Assembly: GCA_963663735.2 (NCBI GenBank)
Contig: CAXXHN010000001.1
Coordinates: 1 to 64,000, forward strand
DNA length: 64,000 nucleotides
DNA from: G963663735 sp963663735
GTDB lineage: Bacteria > Acidobacteriota > UBA6911 > RPQK01 > JAPXNP01
Reading direction: 5' to 3'
In this document: piece by piece, positions 44,116 through 52,675 of the stretch
Layout: each line of letters begins with the position of its first letter
Numbering within the stretch: the stretch's first letter is position 1
The notes under the pieces: model-generated
The model's input: only the letters and a program-made list of their open reading frames with translations
The model's database searches: none
Told to the model about the DNA's origin: nothing
Translations under genes and position numbers: made by a program

Positions 44116-45456
44116 ATGGCGAATATTAGTCGAAGAGAATTTGTTGTAAAGTCAGCCGCAATGTCGGTAGCAGCTTCAGCTGTTGCCCCGACTGTCCTGG
44201 CGTCCGACAACTGGAAAGGAGCGAATGACAGGGTCAGGATCGCGGTAGCCGGGATCAGGAGCAGAGGTAAAAACCACATAGAGGGCTACCAGAAACTCAA
44301 AAATGTCGAAGTTGCGGCGATATGCGATATCGACCAGAGTGTCCTGGATGATAACCTCAAGGATTTCCAGGAAGCCGGATGGAAAACACCTGAGACTTAC
44401 GTGGATATCCGGAAGGTCCTGGAAAATAAAGAAATCGACGCCGTTTCTTTCGCCACGCCCAACCACTGGCATTCCCTCGGCACTATCTGGGCCTGCCAGG
44501 CGGGAAAAGACGTATATGTTGAAAAACCTGTCTCCCACAATATCTGGGAAGGCCGGAAAATGGTGGAAGCGGCAAAAAAATATAACAGGATCGTCCAGAG
44601 CGGCCTGCAAATAAGGAGTAATCCCGGGATGAAAGCCGCAATCGAATACCTGCAGGGCGGACAGCTCGGTGAAGTATACCTGGCCAAGGGCTTATGCTAC
44701 AAATGGCGCGATACAATCGGGAAAACCCCGGATGCGCCGGTACCGGCTGGTGTCGATTACGACCTGTGGACAGGACCGGCTCCAAAAAGACCTTTCTCGG
44801 AAAACCGTTTCCATTACAACTGGCACTGGAACTGGACTTACGGAAATGGGGACATCGGCAACCAGGGAGTTCACCAGTTTGACATTGCCCGTTGGGGCCT
44901 GGGCATGGACGATCATCCGGTCAAGGTTTCCTCAATGGGTGCCCATGTGATGTTTGATGATGACCAGGAAACACCCAACATCCAGCACTCGACATTTACC
45001 TATGATCCTGCATCCACTGGCGGAAAAATCAAAACACTGCAATTCGAAGTACGTCACTGGATCACCAATCATGAGGGCGGTATAGGTGAAGGGCCGGATA
45101 ACACCGTAGGAGTTATCTTCTACGGTTCTGAAGGTTACCTGGTGGTTGACGGCTATGCCAGCTGGCATGCTGTTCTCGGAAGAGAAAGGAAACCGGCGGC
45201 CTCCGCCAATGTTGAAGGTGATCACTTCAAGAATTTCGTGGACGCCGTAAGGTCAAGAGACGCGGGAAGCCTCAACTGCAACATTGAAGAGGGGCACAAA
45301 AGTACCGTTCTCTGCCACATGGCCAACGTTTCCTACAGGACCGGAAGGTCACTGGAATTTGATCCGGCCAGTGAAAAATTCGTAAACGATGAGGAAGCCA
45401 ATAAGCTTCTTACCCGCGATTACCGGGCACCTTTTGTAGTTCCTGAAAACGTGTAG
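44116..45456 (+). CDS. Tat-exported Gfo/Idh/MocA family oxidoreductase
   Basis: A 446-residue oxidoreductase with a twin-arginine leader (ISRREFVVKSAAMS, Arg6-Arg7) ending at TVLASD. The Rossmann fold begins RIAVAGIRSRGKNH and the catalytic segment is DVYVEKPVSHNIWEG. The C-terminal domain has GNQGVHQFDIARWGLG. It is the same length as the Tat-exported gene at 32787 and shares its ending TRDYRAPF-like sequence, so the two are likely paralogues acting on different sugars in the periplasm. A strong GGAGG precedes it. Confidence 0.92.
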   Translation: MANISRREFVVKSAAMSVAASAVAPTVLASDNWKGANDRVRIAVAGIRSRGKNHIEGYQKLKNVEVAAICDIDQSVLDDNLKDFQEAGWKTPETYVDIRKVLENKEIDAVSFATPNHWHSLGTIWACQAGKDVYVEKPVSHNIWEGRKMVEAAKKYNRIVQSGLQIRSNPGMKAAIEYLQGGQLGEVYLAKGLCYKWRDTIGKTPDAPVPAGVDYDLWTGPAPKRPFSENRFHYNWHWNWTYGNGDIGNQGVHQFDIARWGLGMDDHPVKVSSMGAHVMFDDDQETPNIQHSTFTYDPASTGGKIKTLQFEVRHWITNHEGGIGEGPDNTVGVIFYGSEGYLVVDGYASWHAVLGRERKPAASANVEGDHFKNFVDAVRSRDAGSLNCNIEEGHKSTVLCHMANVSYRTGRSLEFDPASEKFVNDEEANKLLTRDYRAPFVVPENV

Positions 45457-45465
45457 ATGTTATCC

Positions 45466-45490
45466 GGGGAGCCCTGTTTTCCGGGGCTCC
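45466..45490 (+). terminator. Hairpin after the Tat oxidoreductase gene
   Basis: GGAGCCC (45468-45474) pairs with GGGCTCC (45484-45490) around a 9-nt loop, 12 bp after the stop codon. No T run follows, so it may be a weak or factor-assisted terminator. Confidence 0.5.
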
Positions 45491-45949
45491 TCTGATCTTA
45501 AGGCGCATTTGACCCTATCCGGGTGAAACCAGCCCGGGCCTACGTCGCTCAAGGCAAACCTGGCCTGTTTTCAGCTCCCATCATCCATGAGAGGAGTTCC
45601 TCCCTCGACCCCAAAGCCTCCGCTGAAAGGCAGTTTACGATCATCTTTATTAATCTCTCCGGCCCTGGCAACAGCTCTGCAATTATGGAGATACTCCAGG
45701 TCACCCGGGAGCTTCATTCCAAACGGAATTATGATGCCATTAAGACGTGACACGGCAAACTTAAAAATTTCGAAAACATGTAAAATGCATTCAATTTACC
45801 AGGTTCAAAATCTACATTAAATTCACACTTCGCCGATCGACATTCGCAATTCCAACCTCTTCATTCGACGTTCCGAGCTTCCGGTATTCCAGACCTGAGT
45901 TCCCAGCCGCCTTATATTATTCATAAGCTGGAAGCTTATGCCACAATTG
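45491..45949. other. 459-bp intergenic region with no confident gene
   Basis: This lies between converging genes. A minus-strand open frame at 45571-45753 (60 codons, including KLPFSGGFGVEGG) has protein-like composition but no recognised homology or start signal and may be a gene remnant. The part from 45830 to 45905 is made of short ATTCGCAATTCC/ATTCGACGTTCC-like units, i.e. simple dispersed repeats. Nothing else seen. Confidence 0.35.
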
Positions 45950-47098
45950 TCATCCCAGCTCCGGAATCTCAACCCAAGACCTTTTCTCCCAGGATTCAAA
46001 ACCCTTCTCGGCCAGTTGGACTCCCTTCGCGCCTTCCAGCAGATCCCAGGGGAAAGGTTCATCCAAAAGCACATGTTTCAGGTACAGCCTCCATTGAGCT
46101 TTAAAAGCATTTTCAGGAGACTCTTCTTCCGGCACATCCTCCCAGCCGTCAAAGAAATTCAGAGGGCTCTCCTCATCAGGGTTCCAGACCGGCCTGGGAG
46201 TGTTTTCAGCTTTCTGTACCAGACAATTGCGCAGCGTAGCCACAGCAGAGCCCCCGGTACCGTCAACCTGGATAGTCAGCAGGTCATCCCTCCTCACCCT
46301 TACGGCCCAGGAGGAATTAAAGCTGACCAGGACCCCGTTCCGCAATTCGAATGAACCATAAGCGGCGTCTTCCGCCGTACAATCGTAACGGGTCCCTTCC
46401 TCGTCCCGCCGCACCGGGATGTGGGTGGCAGCAATGCAGTTTACCAACTTGATGTTTCCAAAAAGATTGTCAATGACATATCTCCAGTGGGGAAACATAT
46501 CCAGGATGATTCCGCCGCCGTCTTCTTTACGGTAATTCCAGGATGGGCGCTGGCAGGGCACGGTTTCGCCGTCAAAAACCCAGTAGCCGAATTCTCCCCT
46601 TACCGCAAGAATCCTTCCTAAAACCTTTTTCTCAAGCAGGGATTTCAGCTTCAGGAGCCCGGGCAGCCAAAGCTTATCCTGTACCACACCCTGTTTGACT
46701 CCAGCTTTCCTGGCTAACCGGTAGAGTTCAACCGCATCCTCGGTGTTGAGGGCGGTGGGCTTTTCGCAGTAAATGTGTTTTCCGGCAGCTATGGCCTTTT
46801 TCACTGCTTCCACCCTTAAGCCTGTGGTCTGGGAGTCAAAATAAATATCGCAATCTTCCCGCTCCAGGGCTTCCTCCAGGCTGGTTGTCCAGTCCTTGAT
46901 TCCAAACTCCTCTGATATTGTCTTGAGCTTGGCGGGATTCCTTCCGACCAGTATCGGCCTGGGAACAACAAACTCTCCGGGTGAAACCTCGATCCCGCCT
47001 TCCCCAGCTATTGCCAGTATTGATCTTTCAAGGTGCTGGTTGCGGCCCATGCGCCCTGTGACCCCATTTAATATGATTCCGATATCTCTTTTTTTCAT
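45950..47098 (-). CDS. Gfo/Idh/MocA family oxidoreductase
   Basis: A 382-residue cytoplasmic oxidoreductase. The Rossmann segment is IGIILNGVTGRMGRNQHL, with a Lys in IYCEKPTALNTEDA as the catalytic EKP motif. The C-terminal domain ends with a late SWVEIPELG. The ATG at 47098 is preferred to a frame start at 47146 because GGAAAG lies directly upstream and the Rossmann strand begins there. It follows the cupin and TIM-barrel genes on the same strand (88 bp gap) and probably works with them. Confidence 0.9.
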   Translation of the reverse strand: MKKRDIGIILNGVTGRMGRNQHLERSILAIAGEGGIEVSPGEFVVPRPILVGRNPAKLKTISEEFGIKDWTTSLEEALEREDCDIYFDSQTTGLRVEAVKKAIAAGKHIYCEKPTALNTEDAVELYRLARKAGVKQGVVQDKLWLPGLLKLKSLLEKKVLGRILAVRGEFGYWVFDGETVPCQRPSWNYRKEDGGGIILDMFPHWRYVIDNLFGNIKLVNCIAATHIPVRRDEEGTRYDCTAEDAAYGSFELRNGVLVSFNSSWAVRVRRDDLLTIQVDGTGGSAVATLRNCLVQKAENTPRPVWNPDEESPLNFFDGWEDVPEEESPENAFKAQWRLYLKHVLLDEPFPWDLLEGAKGVQLAEKGFESWEKRSWVEIPELG

Positions 47099-47185
47099 TT
47101 CACTTTCCAATAAACTAAGACAGGCTTCCCGGTTCCCGCGGTTCAATCAAAATAATGACTTCAGGTCCTGTGCCGATTACAATGG

Positions 47186-47626
47186 TCAGGTTTCAGTACA
47201 CTGCGGCCATGCTCCTTCAGGCAGCGGGGGAACATCCTTTCCGGCTACAGGCAAGGTGCCGCTGAGTTCCTGTTTCCAGTGATCCACATCCCCGGCCGGG
47301 CCGTAACAGTAAATCATCAGCATCGGTTGCTCTCCGGTATTGGTCAACTGGTGAAACACACCCTTCGGAACGTAAACGGCCTGCATATCCCTGATGATCT
47401 CCATCTCTTCACCGAGACAGAACTGCCCTTCCCCTTTTAAAATAAAATAGACTTCCTCCTGATCATGGTTGTGCCATGGCACCTGCCCCCCCTTCGGTTC
47501 CAGGGTCACATATCCCATGCTGAAAGCTTCAGCCTGGATGGGAGACTGACCTCCGGACAGATTCTGGGTTTTCCTTCGCGCCGGGTAGGTACGGCCTGTA
47601 ATTTTTTTCAAGTCTGCAATCTTCAT
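47186..47626 (-). CDS. Cupin-domain protein
   Basis: A 146-residue single-domain cupin. The metal-binding motif 1 is VPWHNHDQEEVYFILKGEG and motif 2 is PKGVFHQLTNTGEQP. Cupins here may isomerise, epimerise or bind a sugar. Its ATG overlaps the stop of the TIM-barrel gene by 4 bp (47623-47626), so both are translated together. Reaction not predictable from sequence. Confidence 0.85.
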   Translation of the reverse strand: MKIADLKKITGRTYPARRKTQNLSGGQSPIQAEAFSMGYVTLEPKGGQVPWHNHDQEEVYFILKGEGQFCLGEEMEIIRDMQAVYVPKGVFHQLTNTGEQPMLMIYCYGPAGDVDHWKQELSGTLPVAGKDVPPLPEGAWPQCTET

Positions 47627-48468
47627 AATCTGCTCTTTTCTTTCTCCGGTATGCCTTCAAGCACACCCTGCAGGTAACCTATGGCCCGGGCCGCCTGGCT
47701 TCGCCCGTCAGGGAAGTAATCAAACGGTTCCACAGCCAGTACACCCTGGTAATCGCTTACCTCCAACGCGGCCAGGATATCCCTGAATCTGAGTTCTCCC
47801 TGTCCCGGAGCACTCAGGCCTGGATCGTTCAGGTGTACGTGCCGTATCATTCCGCTCGGGACCCATTTATGAATAAGTTCGGTGATCGTCTCCTTTTCCG
47901 CACCTGAAGCAGCCTTGGTATCCAGCATGGTCCTGAAATATGGACTCCCTACTTTTTCCACCAGTTCCACAGCTTCAGCAATGGTATTTACGAAATTCGT
48001 TTCCTTATCAGTCAGGGGTTCAATGCAGTAAACCACTCCCGCCTTCCCAGCCTCTTCAGCGGCGCGGGAAAAAAGTTCAGCCGCCCATGCCATGGCATCA
48101 TCCCTGTCCCCTGAAAAATTCCTCTGCCCGGGAGAACCATGTACCAGGGTTCTCCCCCCCAAGTCGGAACAAAGATTGACAAGACCTGACATCACCCCCA
48201 GGGTCCTCTCCCTGACATCTCTGTCAGGAGAAGTTATGGATAAACCTTCGGGTACCAGCAGCAACCAGTGCAGACTGGTTATCTCGATCCCGGATTTTTC
48301 GGCTGCTCTTCGTAAGCGAACCCTCTCTTCCGCCGGAAGAATATGGGGATTGCCTGACAGGGTAAAGGGAGCAACCTCAAGTCCGGCATAACCAAGTTCA
48401 GAAGCAAACCTGCACTGGTCTTCAAAATTCATTTCCCTAATCACTTCATTACAGAGAGAAAATTTCAT
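47623..48468 (-). CDS. Sugar phosphate isomerase/epimerase (TIM barrel)
   Basis: A 281-residue xylose isomerase-like TIM-barrel protein. Metal and catalytic residues are suggested by GYAGLEVAPFT, YCIEPLTDKETNFVN (Glu), MLDTKAASGAEKE (Asp) and VLAVEPFDY near the end. This family includes hydroxypyruvate isomerases, sugar epimerases and enzymes of 3-keto-glycoside metabolism. It is coupled to the cupin and Gfo/Idh genes, a combination fitting oxidation and isomerisation of a sugar. TAGTAT ends 6 nt before the ATG, suggesting a leaderless message. Confidence 0.88.
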   Translation of the reverse strand: MKFSLCNEVIREMNFEDQCRFASELGYAGLEVAPFTLSGNPHILPAEERVRLRRAAEKSGIEITSLHWLLLVPEGLSITSPDRDVRERTLGVMSGLVNLCSDLGGRTLVHGSPGQRNFSGDRDDAMAWAAELFSRAAEEAGKAGVVYCIEPLTDKETNFVNTIAEAVELVEKVGSPYFRTMLDTKAASGAEKETITELIHKWVPSGMIRHVHLNDPGLSAPGQGELRFRDILAALEVSDYQGVLAVEPFDYFPDGRSQAARAIGYLQGVLEGIPEKEKSRL

Positions 48469-48674
48469 ATCTGAATACTACCATGTCGAATCAGGCTAAG
48501 GTAGATGTCAAAATCATCCTTCAGATTTCAAGAAATCCGATAACTGAAACAGGGAACCAGAGCAATTCCCGGCAATAAGGATATCCGGCATGTTTCGGAA
48601 AAGAGTCAGGTGATAATCCTTGTTACATTCACTTCCACTTAAATTTTCCTGCTTTTCTTTATCGATCCGGAGTT

Positions 48675-48680
48675 TATAAT
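48675..48680 (+). promoter_or_regulatory. GH88 gene -10 box, probably leaderless
   Basis: TATAAT ends 6 nt before the ATG at 48687. A GGAG at 48669-48672 is too far from the start to serve as a Shine-Dalgarno. TTTTCT about 16 nt upstream is a poor -35 match. Confidence 0.5.
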
Positions 48681-48686
48681 GTTCCT

Positions 48687-50072
48687 ATGATTGACATTGA
48701 TAATAAGCTTACCCTCCAGGACCTTGCTCCGCTATTCCCCGAATTCTGGGCACTTTCAGGTGATAAGCTGCGCTCCATTGAACATAACTTCAATTTTGCG
48801 GAAGGATCTCCGGTTTTCACTGTCAAGGGAGCCTACACAACCCGTGGCTGGACCGACTGGACCATGGGATTCCTCTATGGATCTGACCTGCTGCAGTATG
48901 AGGCCTCCAGGGAGCAGGATTTCCTGGATATGGGAATCAAGGGCATCCTTGGGAAAATGCCTCCCCACCTGACCCACACCGGAGTACATGACCACGGCTT
49001 CAATAATGTCAGCACTTATGGAAACCTGAGGCGGCTGCTTAGGTCCGGAGTGCTGCCCAAAAACGAATGGCAGCTTAAATATTCCGAATTGGCCCTGAAA
49101 TGCTCCGCTGCTGTCCAGGCGGCACGTTGGACGTCAACCGGTTCGCTGGGTTTTATCTACTCTTTTAACGGCCCCCATTCCCTATTCGTTGACACCATAC
49201 GCACCTTGAGAGTCCTGGCCCTGGGATGGCTCCTGGGCCATTACCTTAACGGAGAAAATGACCTACGGATCTCTCTTCTGGAAAGGCTGGTGTCTCATGC
49301 CAGGGTTACAGCCCTCTATTCAGTGTTCTACGGAGAAGGCAGAGACCTGTACGACGTCAGGGGCCGAATCGCGCACGAATGCATATTTAATACCAATGAT
49401 GGAAACTTCAGGTGTACCTCTTCCCAGCAGGGATATTCAAACCGTTCCACCTGGACCAGAGGCCTGGCCTGGGCAATGACAGGATTTTCTGAAATTCTTG
49501 AGTTTTTACAGATTGTCCCGGCGGAAGAATTGTCGGATATCGGGGAAAAGGAGGGAATTGAGAACCTGCTGTTGAAAGCCGCCCTGGCTGCCAGTGATTT
49601 CTATATCAGTTATACCCCTGCTGACGGAATTCCCTACTGGGATACAGGCGCCCCCGGCCTGCATAACATCGAAAACTACCTCGATAAAGCTGCTGATCCA
49701 TTCAATAGATTTGAGCCTGTGGATTCTTCCGCGGCGGCCATTGCCGCCCAGGGCCTGCTCCGGCTTGGCAGATATGTCAGACTGAAAGGGCTGAATGAAA
49801 TGGGGAATAAATACCTGCAGGCCGGACTGAAGATTACCAATACCCTGCTCCGGGAACCATATTTGTCAAAAAATGAGGACCATCAGGGTCTGATTCTCCA
49901 TTCCACCTACCACCGCCCCAACGCCTGGGATTACATTCCTGAAGGACAGTCAGTGCCCTGCGGCGAATCCAGTATGTGGGGTGATTACCATGCCAGGGAA
50001 CTTGTTATGTACCTGGAGCATATGCTCAGGGATTCGCACCTGACATTCTGGGGAGAAGAGACATATGAGTAA
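48687..50072 (+). CDS. GH88-like unsaturated glucuronyl hydrolase
   Basis: A 461-residue (alpha/alpha)6-barrel protein of the GH88 family, which removes the unsaturated uronic acid left by polysaccharide lyases from glycosaminoglycan-like or similar oligosaccharides. Family elements are GFLYGSDLLQYEASRE, TGVHDHGFNNVSTYGNL, STWTRGLAWAMTGFSEI, PVDSSAAAIAAQGLL and SSMWGDYHARELVMYL. No signal peptide, so it acts in the cytoplasm on imported oligomers. The SDR gene overlaps its end by 8 bp. Divergent from the TIM-barrel gene. Confidence 0.9.
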   Translation: MIDIDNKLTLQDLAPLFPEFWALSGDKLRSIEHNFNFAEGSPVFTVKGAYTTRGWTDWTMGFLYGSDLLQYEASREQDFLDMGIKGILGKMPPHLTHTGVHDHGFNNVSTYGNLRRLLRSGVLPKNEWQLKYSELALKCSAAVQAARWTSTGSLGFIYSFNGPHSLFVDTIRTLRVLALGWLLGHYLNGENDLRISLLERLVSHARVTALYSVFYGEGRDLYDVRGRIAHECIFNTNDGNFRCTSSQQGYSNRSTWTRGLAWAMTGFSEILEFLQIVPAEELSDIGEKEGIENLLLKAALAASDFYISYTPADGIPYWDTGAPGLHNIENYLDKAADPFNRFEPVDSSAAAIAAQGLLRLGRYVRLKGLNEMGNKYLQAGLKITNTLLREPYLSKNEDHQGLILHSTYHRPNAWDYIPEGQSVPCGESSMWGDYHARELVMYLEHMLRDSHLTFWGEETYE

Positions 50073-50835
50073 AGTAGCATTGATAACAGGAGGCACCCGG
50101 GGAATCGGCCTGGGCATATCCACAAAACTGGCCCAGGTTGGCATAAACCTTTGCCTTTGCGGAAGGAAGCCGGCCGAAGAGGTCTACGAAACCATTGGTG
50201 AGCTGAAAAAATCCGGTGTCAACGTTATGTATGTTCAAGCCGATATATCCTCAACCGGTGACAGGCTGCACCTCCTCAATTCCATAATCAGGCATTACGG
50301 CAGGCTCGACATTCTGGTCAACAATGCCGGGATAGCCCCTGCCGAAAGAAAGGACCTTCTGGAGACCGCTGAATCAAGTTTTGAAAAAGTGATGCAGGTT
50401 AACCTGCAGGGGCCCTATTTTTTAACCCAGATAACAGCCAGGTACATGGCAGAGCAAAAAAAAGCATCCCCCGAATTCAAGGGATGCATAATAAATATTT
50501 CTTCGATTTCAGCGGAATATGCTTCAGTTGAACGGGGAGAGTATTGCATTTCCAAGGCTGGTATCGCCATGGCTACCAGGCTGTGGGCAGCCAGGATGGC
50601 GGAATTCAACATACCGGTATACGAAGTTCGTCCCGGAATAATTAAAACCGACATGACCTCCGGAGTTACCAAAAAATATGACGACCTTATTGCGGAAGGT
50701 CTCACACTGCAAAAAAGATGGGGACTTCCCGAAGACGTGGGCAAAGCCGTGGCAGCACTGGTCACCGGCTCATTCCCTTACTCAACAGGCAGTGTTTTCA
50801 TGGTTGACGGAGGTATGTCCGTGCAGAGGCTGTGA
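50065..50835 (+). CDS. Short-chain dehydrogenase/reductase
   Basis: A 256-residue classical SDR. Nucleotide-binding TGGTRGIGLGIS is at the N-terminus, NNAG at about residue 89, and the catalytic Ser-Tyr-Lys is in NISSISAEYASVERGEYCISKAGIA. It ends in the usual VDGGMSVQRL tail. The gene overlaps the GH88 gene by 8 bp, so the pair is cotranslated; it likely reduces the keto sugar formed after uronide release. Substrate is inferred from the coupling. Confidence 0.92.
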   Translation: MSKVALITGGTRGIGLGISTKLAQVGINLCLCGRKPAEEVYETIGELKKSGVNVMYVQADISSTGDRLHLLNSIIRHYGRLDILVNNAGIAPAERKDLLETAESSFEKVMQVNLQGPYFLTQITARYMAEQKKASPEFKGCIINISSISAEYASVERGEYCISKAGIAMATRLWAARMAEFNIPVYEVRPGIIKTDMTSGVTKKYDDLIAEGLTLQKRWGLPEDVGKAVAALVTGSFPYSTGSVFMVDGGMSVQRL

Positions 50836-51012
50836 AAACAGGGATCTAATGGCCTTTGATGAACGAATACTATTTTCGAACGGCACGGCAACTGCAACCA
50901 CTCAAGGCCGGAGGCCTGACATGATTTGGCCCAGACCGAAGGCGGAGCCGCAGCCTTTGCCCTGGTCTATGGACTGACGCACCTGCCGGCGCTGAAAATG
51001 CAGGTTAAGCGC

Positions 51013-52635
51013 CTAATAGGCATCCCACTCCGCCAGGATCTCCCCATCCAGGCTGATTATCCTTATCGTTGCGGGCCTGTCCTTTCCCCAGCCCTCCCCG
51101 GTGACCAGTTCATCCACTCCATCACCGTTTATATCCACTGCTGAAAGATTCGCTCCACAAGAGCCCTCACTCTCCCAGGGGACAATGTCCTTGACAGAAT
51201 GCCATTCTTTGCCAGCGGAAAAAACCTTGATCCAGGGAGGGTATCCCTTTAATGGACCAGGTGCTACAGCTATACCCCAGTCACCATGACCCAGTTGCAC
51301 CAGGGTCAGGTTAATTCCAAAGGTTGTCGGGAGAGTTTCCAGGATTCGCAGATCTTTTTCGTCAATGTCTGAGACTGCCACACTGGAAGGATTGACTGAA
51401 ATCCCGCTGCCCCACCTGATCAGCAGCGGCTCGGGTCTTCCTTTCACAACACCTCTTAATCCGTTCCAAAAAACCAAATCATCACTGATTGCTCCTTCCG
51501 GGGAAGCCCACTTCCTGATCATGTTACCTTCCGGATTATATTCAGTTATTACCTGGGCCGCTCTAGGGCCAGGTCCCGGCCCTAGAAAAATGTTTCCTTC
51601 TGCCGCATATACCCAGGCTCCATAGGAATAAGGGAAATCAGGATCAGAAATCATGAACTCATTTAAGAGATCTCCGGAAATATTAAATATCCTGACCAGC
51701 GGAGGATTATCCGATCCTGGACCTGGTACGGCTAAAATCTCGTCTCCCGGCCCGAATCCGACATCTCCAACCGAGATCATGGCGGAGAAATCGAACTCAG
51801 GGAATGCTGTCCATTCAGATAATAGTTCTCCCCGCGGAGAAAAAATCCGGATATGGGATTCATTGCCCCGGTCAGGGCCGGGAACCGTAGCAATAAACGG
51901 GGACTGTCTGCTTCCATATCCGGCGGCTACAGTTACACCATCCCCATAGGATTCAAACCGGAACCCCCCTGGCCCAACCTGCAGTCCCCCCATTACGCCT
52001 ACCTTTAGAAAAAATGAGAGGCAGACGCCCAGCAAAAAATGGGAAATCCAGGCCCAGAAGAAACTAGGCTGCCCCGTGTAAATCAGGCACCAGAAAAAAG
52101 CTGCGGCAAATGTCACCATTACAAAAGCAGGTGACGGAAAGTGAAAAATGGAGAATGCTGTAGCTGACAAGAGTGCTGACAGAATCCTTGTTCGCCGGCT
52201 TAGAGACCTTCCGGCCCGGGTTTCCCCCCGATCTCCCTGGTTGGAAAAGATGATCAGTGAGAGCCGCAGGAAAAAATTCTGTAGAGCGTATTGCTGAACT
52301 GCCGCCCAGGCCAGGTATCCTGGAGCCTCTGCCGTTACCTTCAGGTTCCAGTCCGGATTATCCCATCCGACAACAGCAATACCCAAACATCCGGCAATGG
52401 TCAGTGCTCCATACCATTTGCCGACTCGAAAAAAATGCTTAAACCCAAGGCCCAGCGAGCCCAGGTCAGGCTTAAAAAGAAAGTGGGAAAGCAGTATCAA
52501 TCCAAGACAGGTCACTTCCACCGCAATCAGCACTGGAAAATGATGATAGCTGTACCTCCCCACCCATAAATAATAGAGCAGGGAGACAGTAAACAGCCCC
52601 AGCATTAAGAGTGCCTGTATCTTCTTATTTTTCAA
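51013..52635 (-). CDS. CPBP-like membrane domain fused to a beta-propeller (FG-GAP-like) region
   Basis: A 540-residue two-part protein. Residues 1-215 hold about seven hydrophobic segments with the CPBP/Abi pattern: FSIFHFPSP (F161 to H165) and WISHFLLGV (H199) are kept, but motif 1 EExxxR reads Q114-Q115-Y-A-L-Q119, so the catalytic glutamates and arginine are replaced. Residues 225-540 are repeats such as GPGDEILAVPGPG, NIFLGPGPGPRA and NGDGVDELVTGEG, consistent with an FG-GAP/VCBS-type propeller. The start is TTG with AGGTGA just upstream. No known function; a binding or sensing role is conjecture. Confidence 0.75.
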   Translation of the reverse strand: MKNKKIQALLMLGLFTVSLLYYLWVGRYSYHHFPVLIAVEVTCLGLILLSHFLFKPDLGSLGLGFKHFFRVGKWYGALTIAGCLGIAVVGWDNPDWNLKVTAEAPGYLAWAAVQQYALQNFFLRLSLIIFSNQGDRGETRAGRSLSRRTRILSALLSATAFSIFHFPSPAFVMVTFAAAFFWCLIYTGQPSFFWAWISHFLLGVCLSFFLKVGVMGGLQVGPGGFRFESYGDGVTVAAGYGSRQSPFIATVPGPDRGNESHIRIFSPRGELLSEWTAFPEFDFSAMISVGDVGFGPGDEILAVPGPGSDNPPLVRIFNISGDLLNEFMISDPDFPYSYGAWVYAAEGNIFLGPGPGPRAAQVITEYNPEGNMIRKWASPEGAISDDLVFWNGLRGVVKGRPEPLLIRWGSGISVNPSSVAVSDIDEKDLRILETLPTTFGINLTLVQLGHGDWGIAVAPGPLKGYPPWIKVFSAGKEWHSVKDIVPWESEGSCGANLSAVDINGDGVDELVTGEGWGKDRPATIRIISLDGEILAEWDAY

Positions 52636-52675
52636 AAATCACCTGTCGGAATTAGAAATTCGGGCTGGCGGGGAG

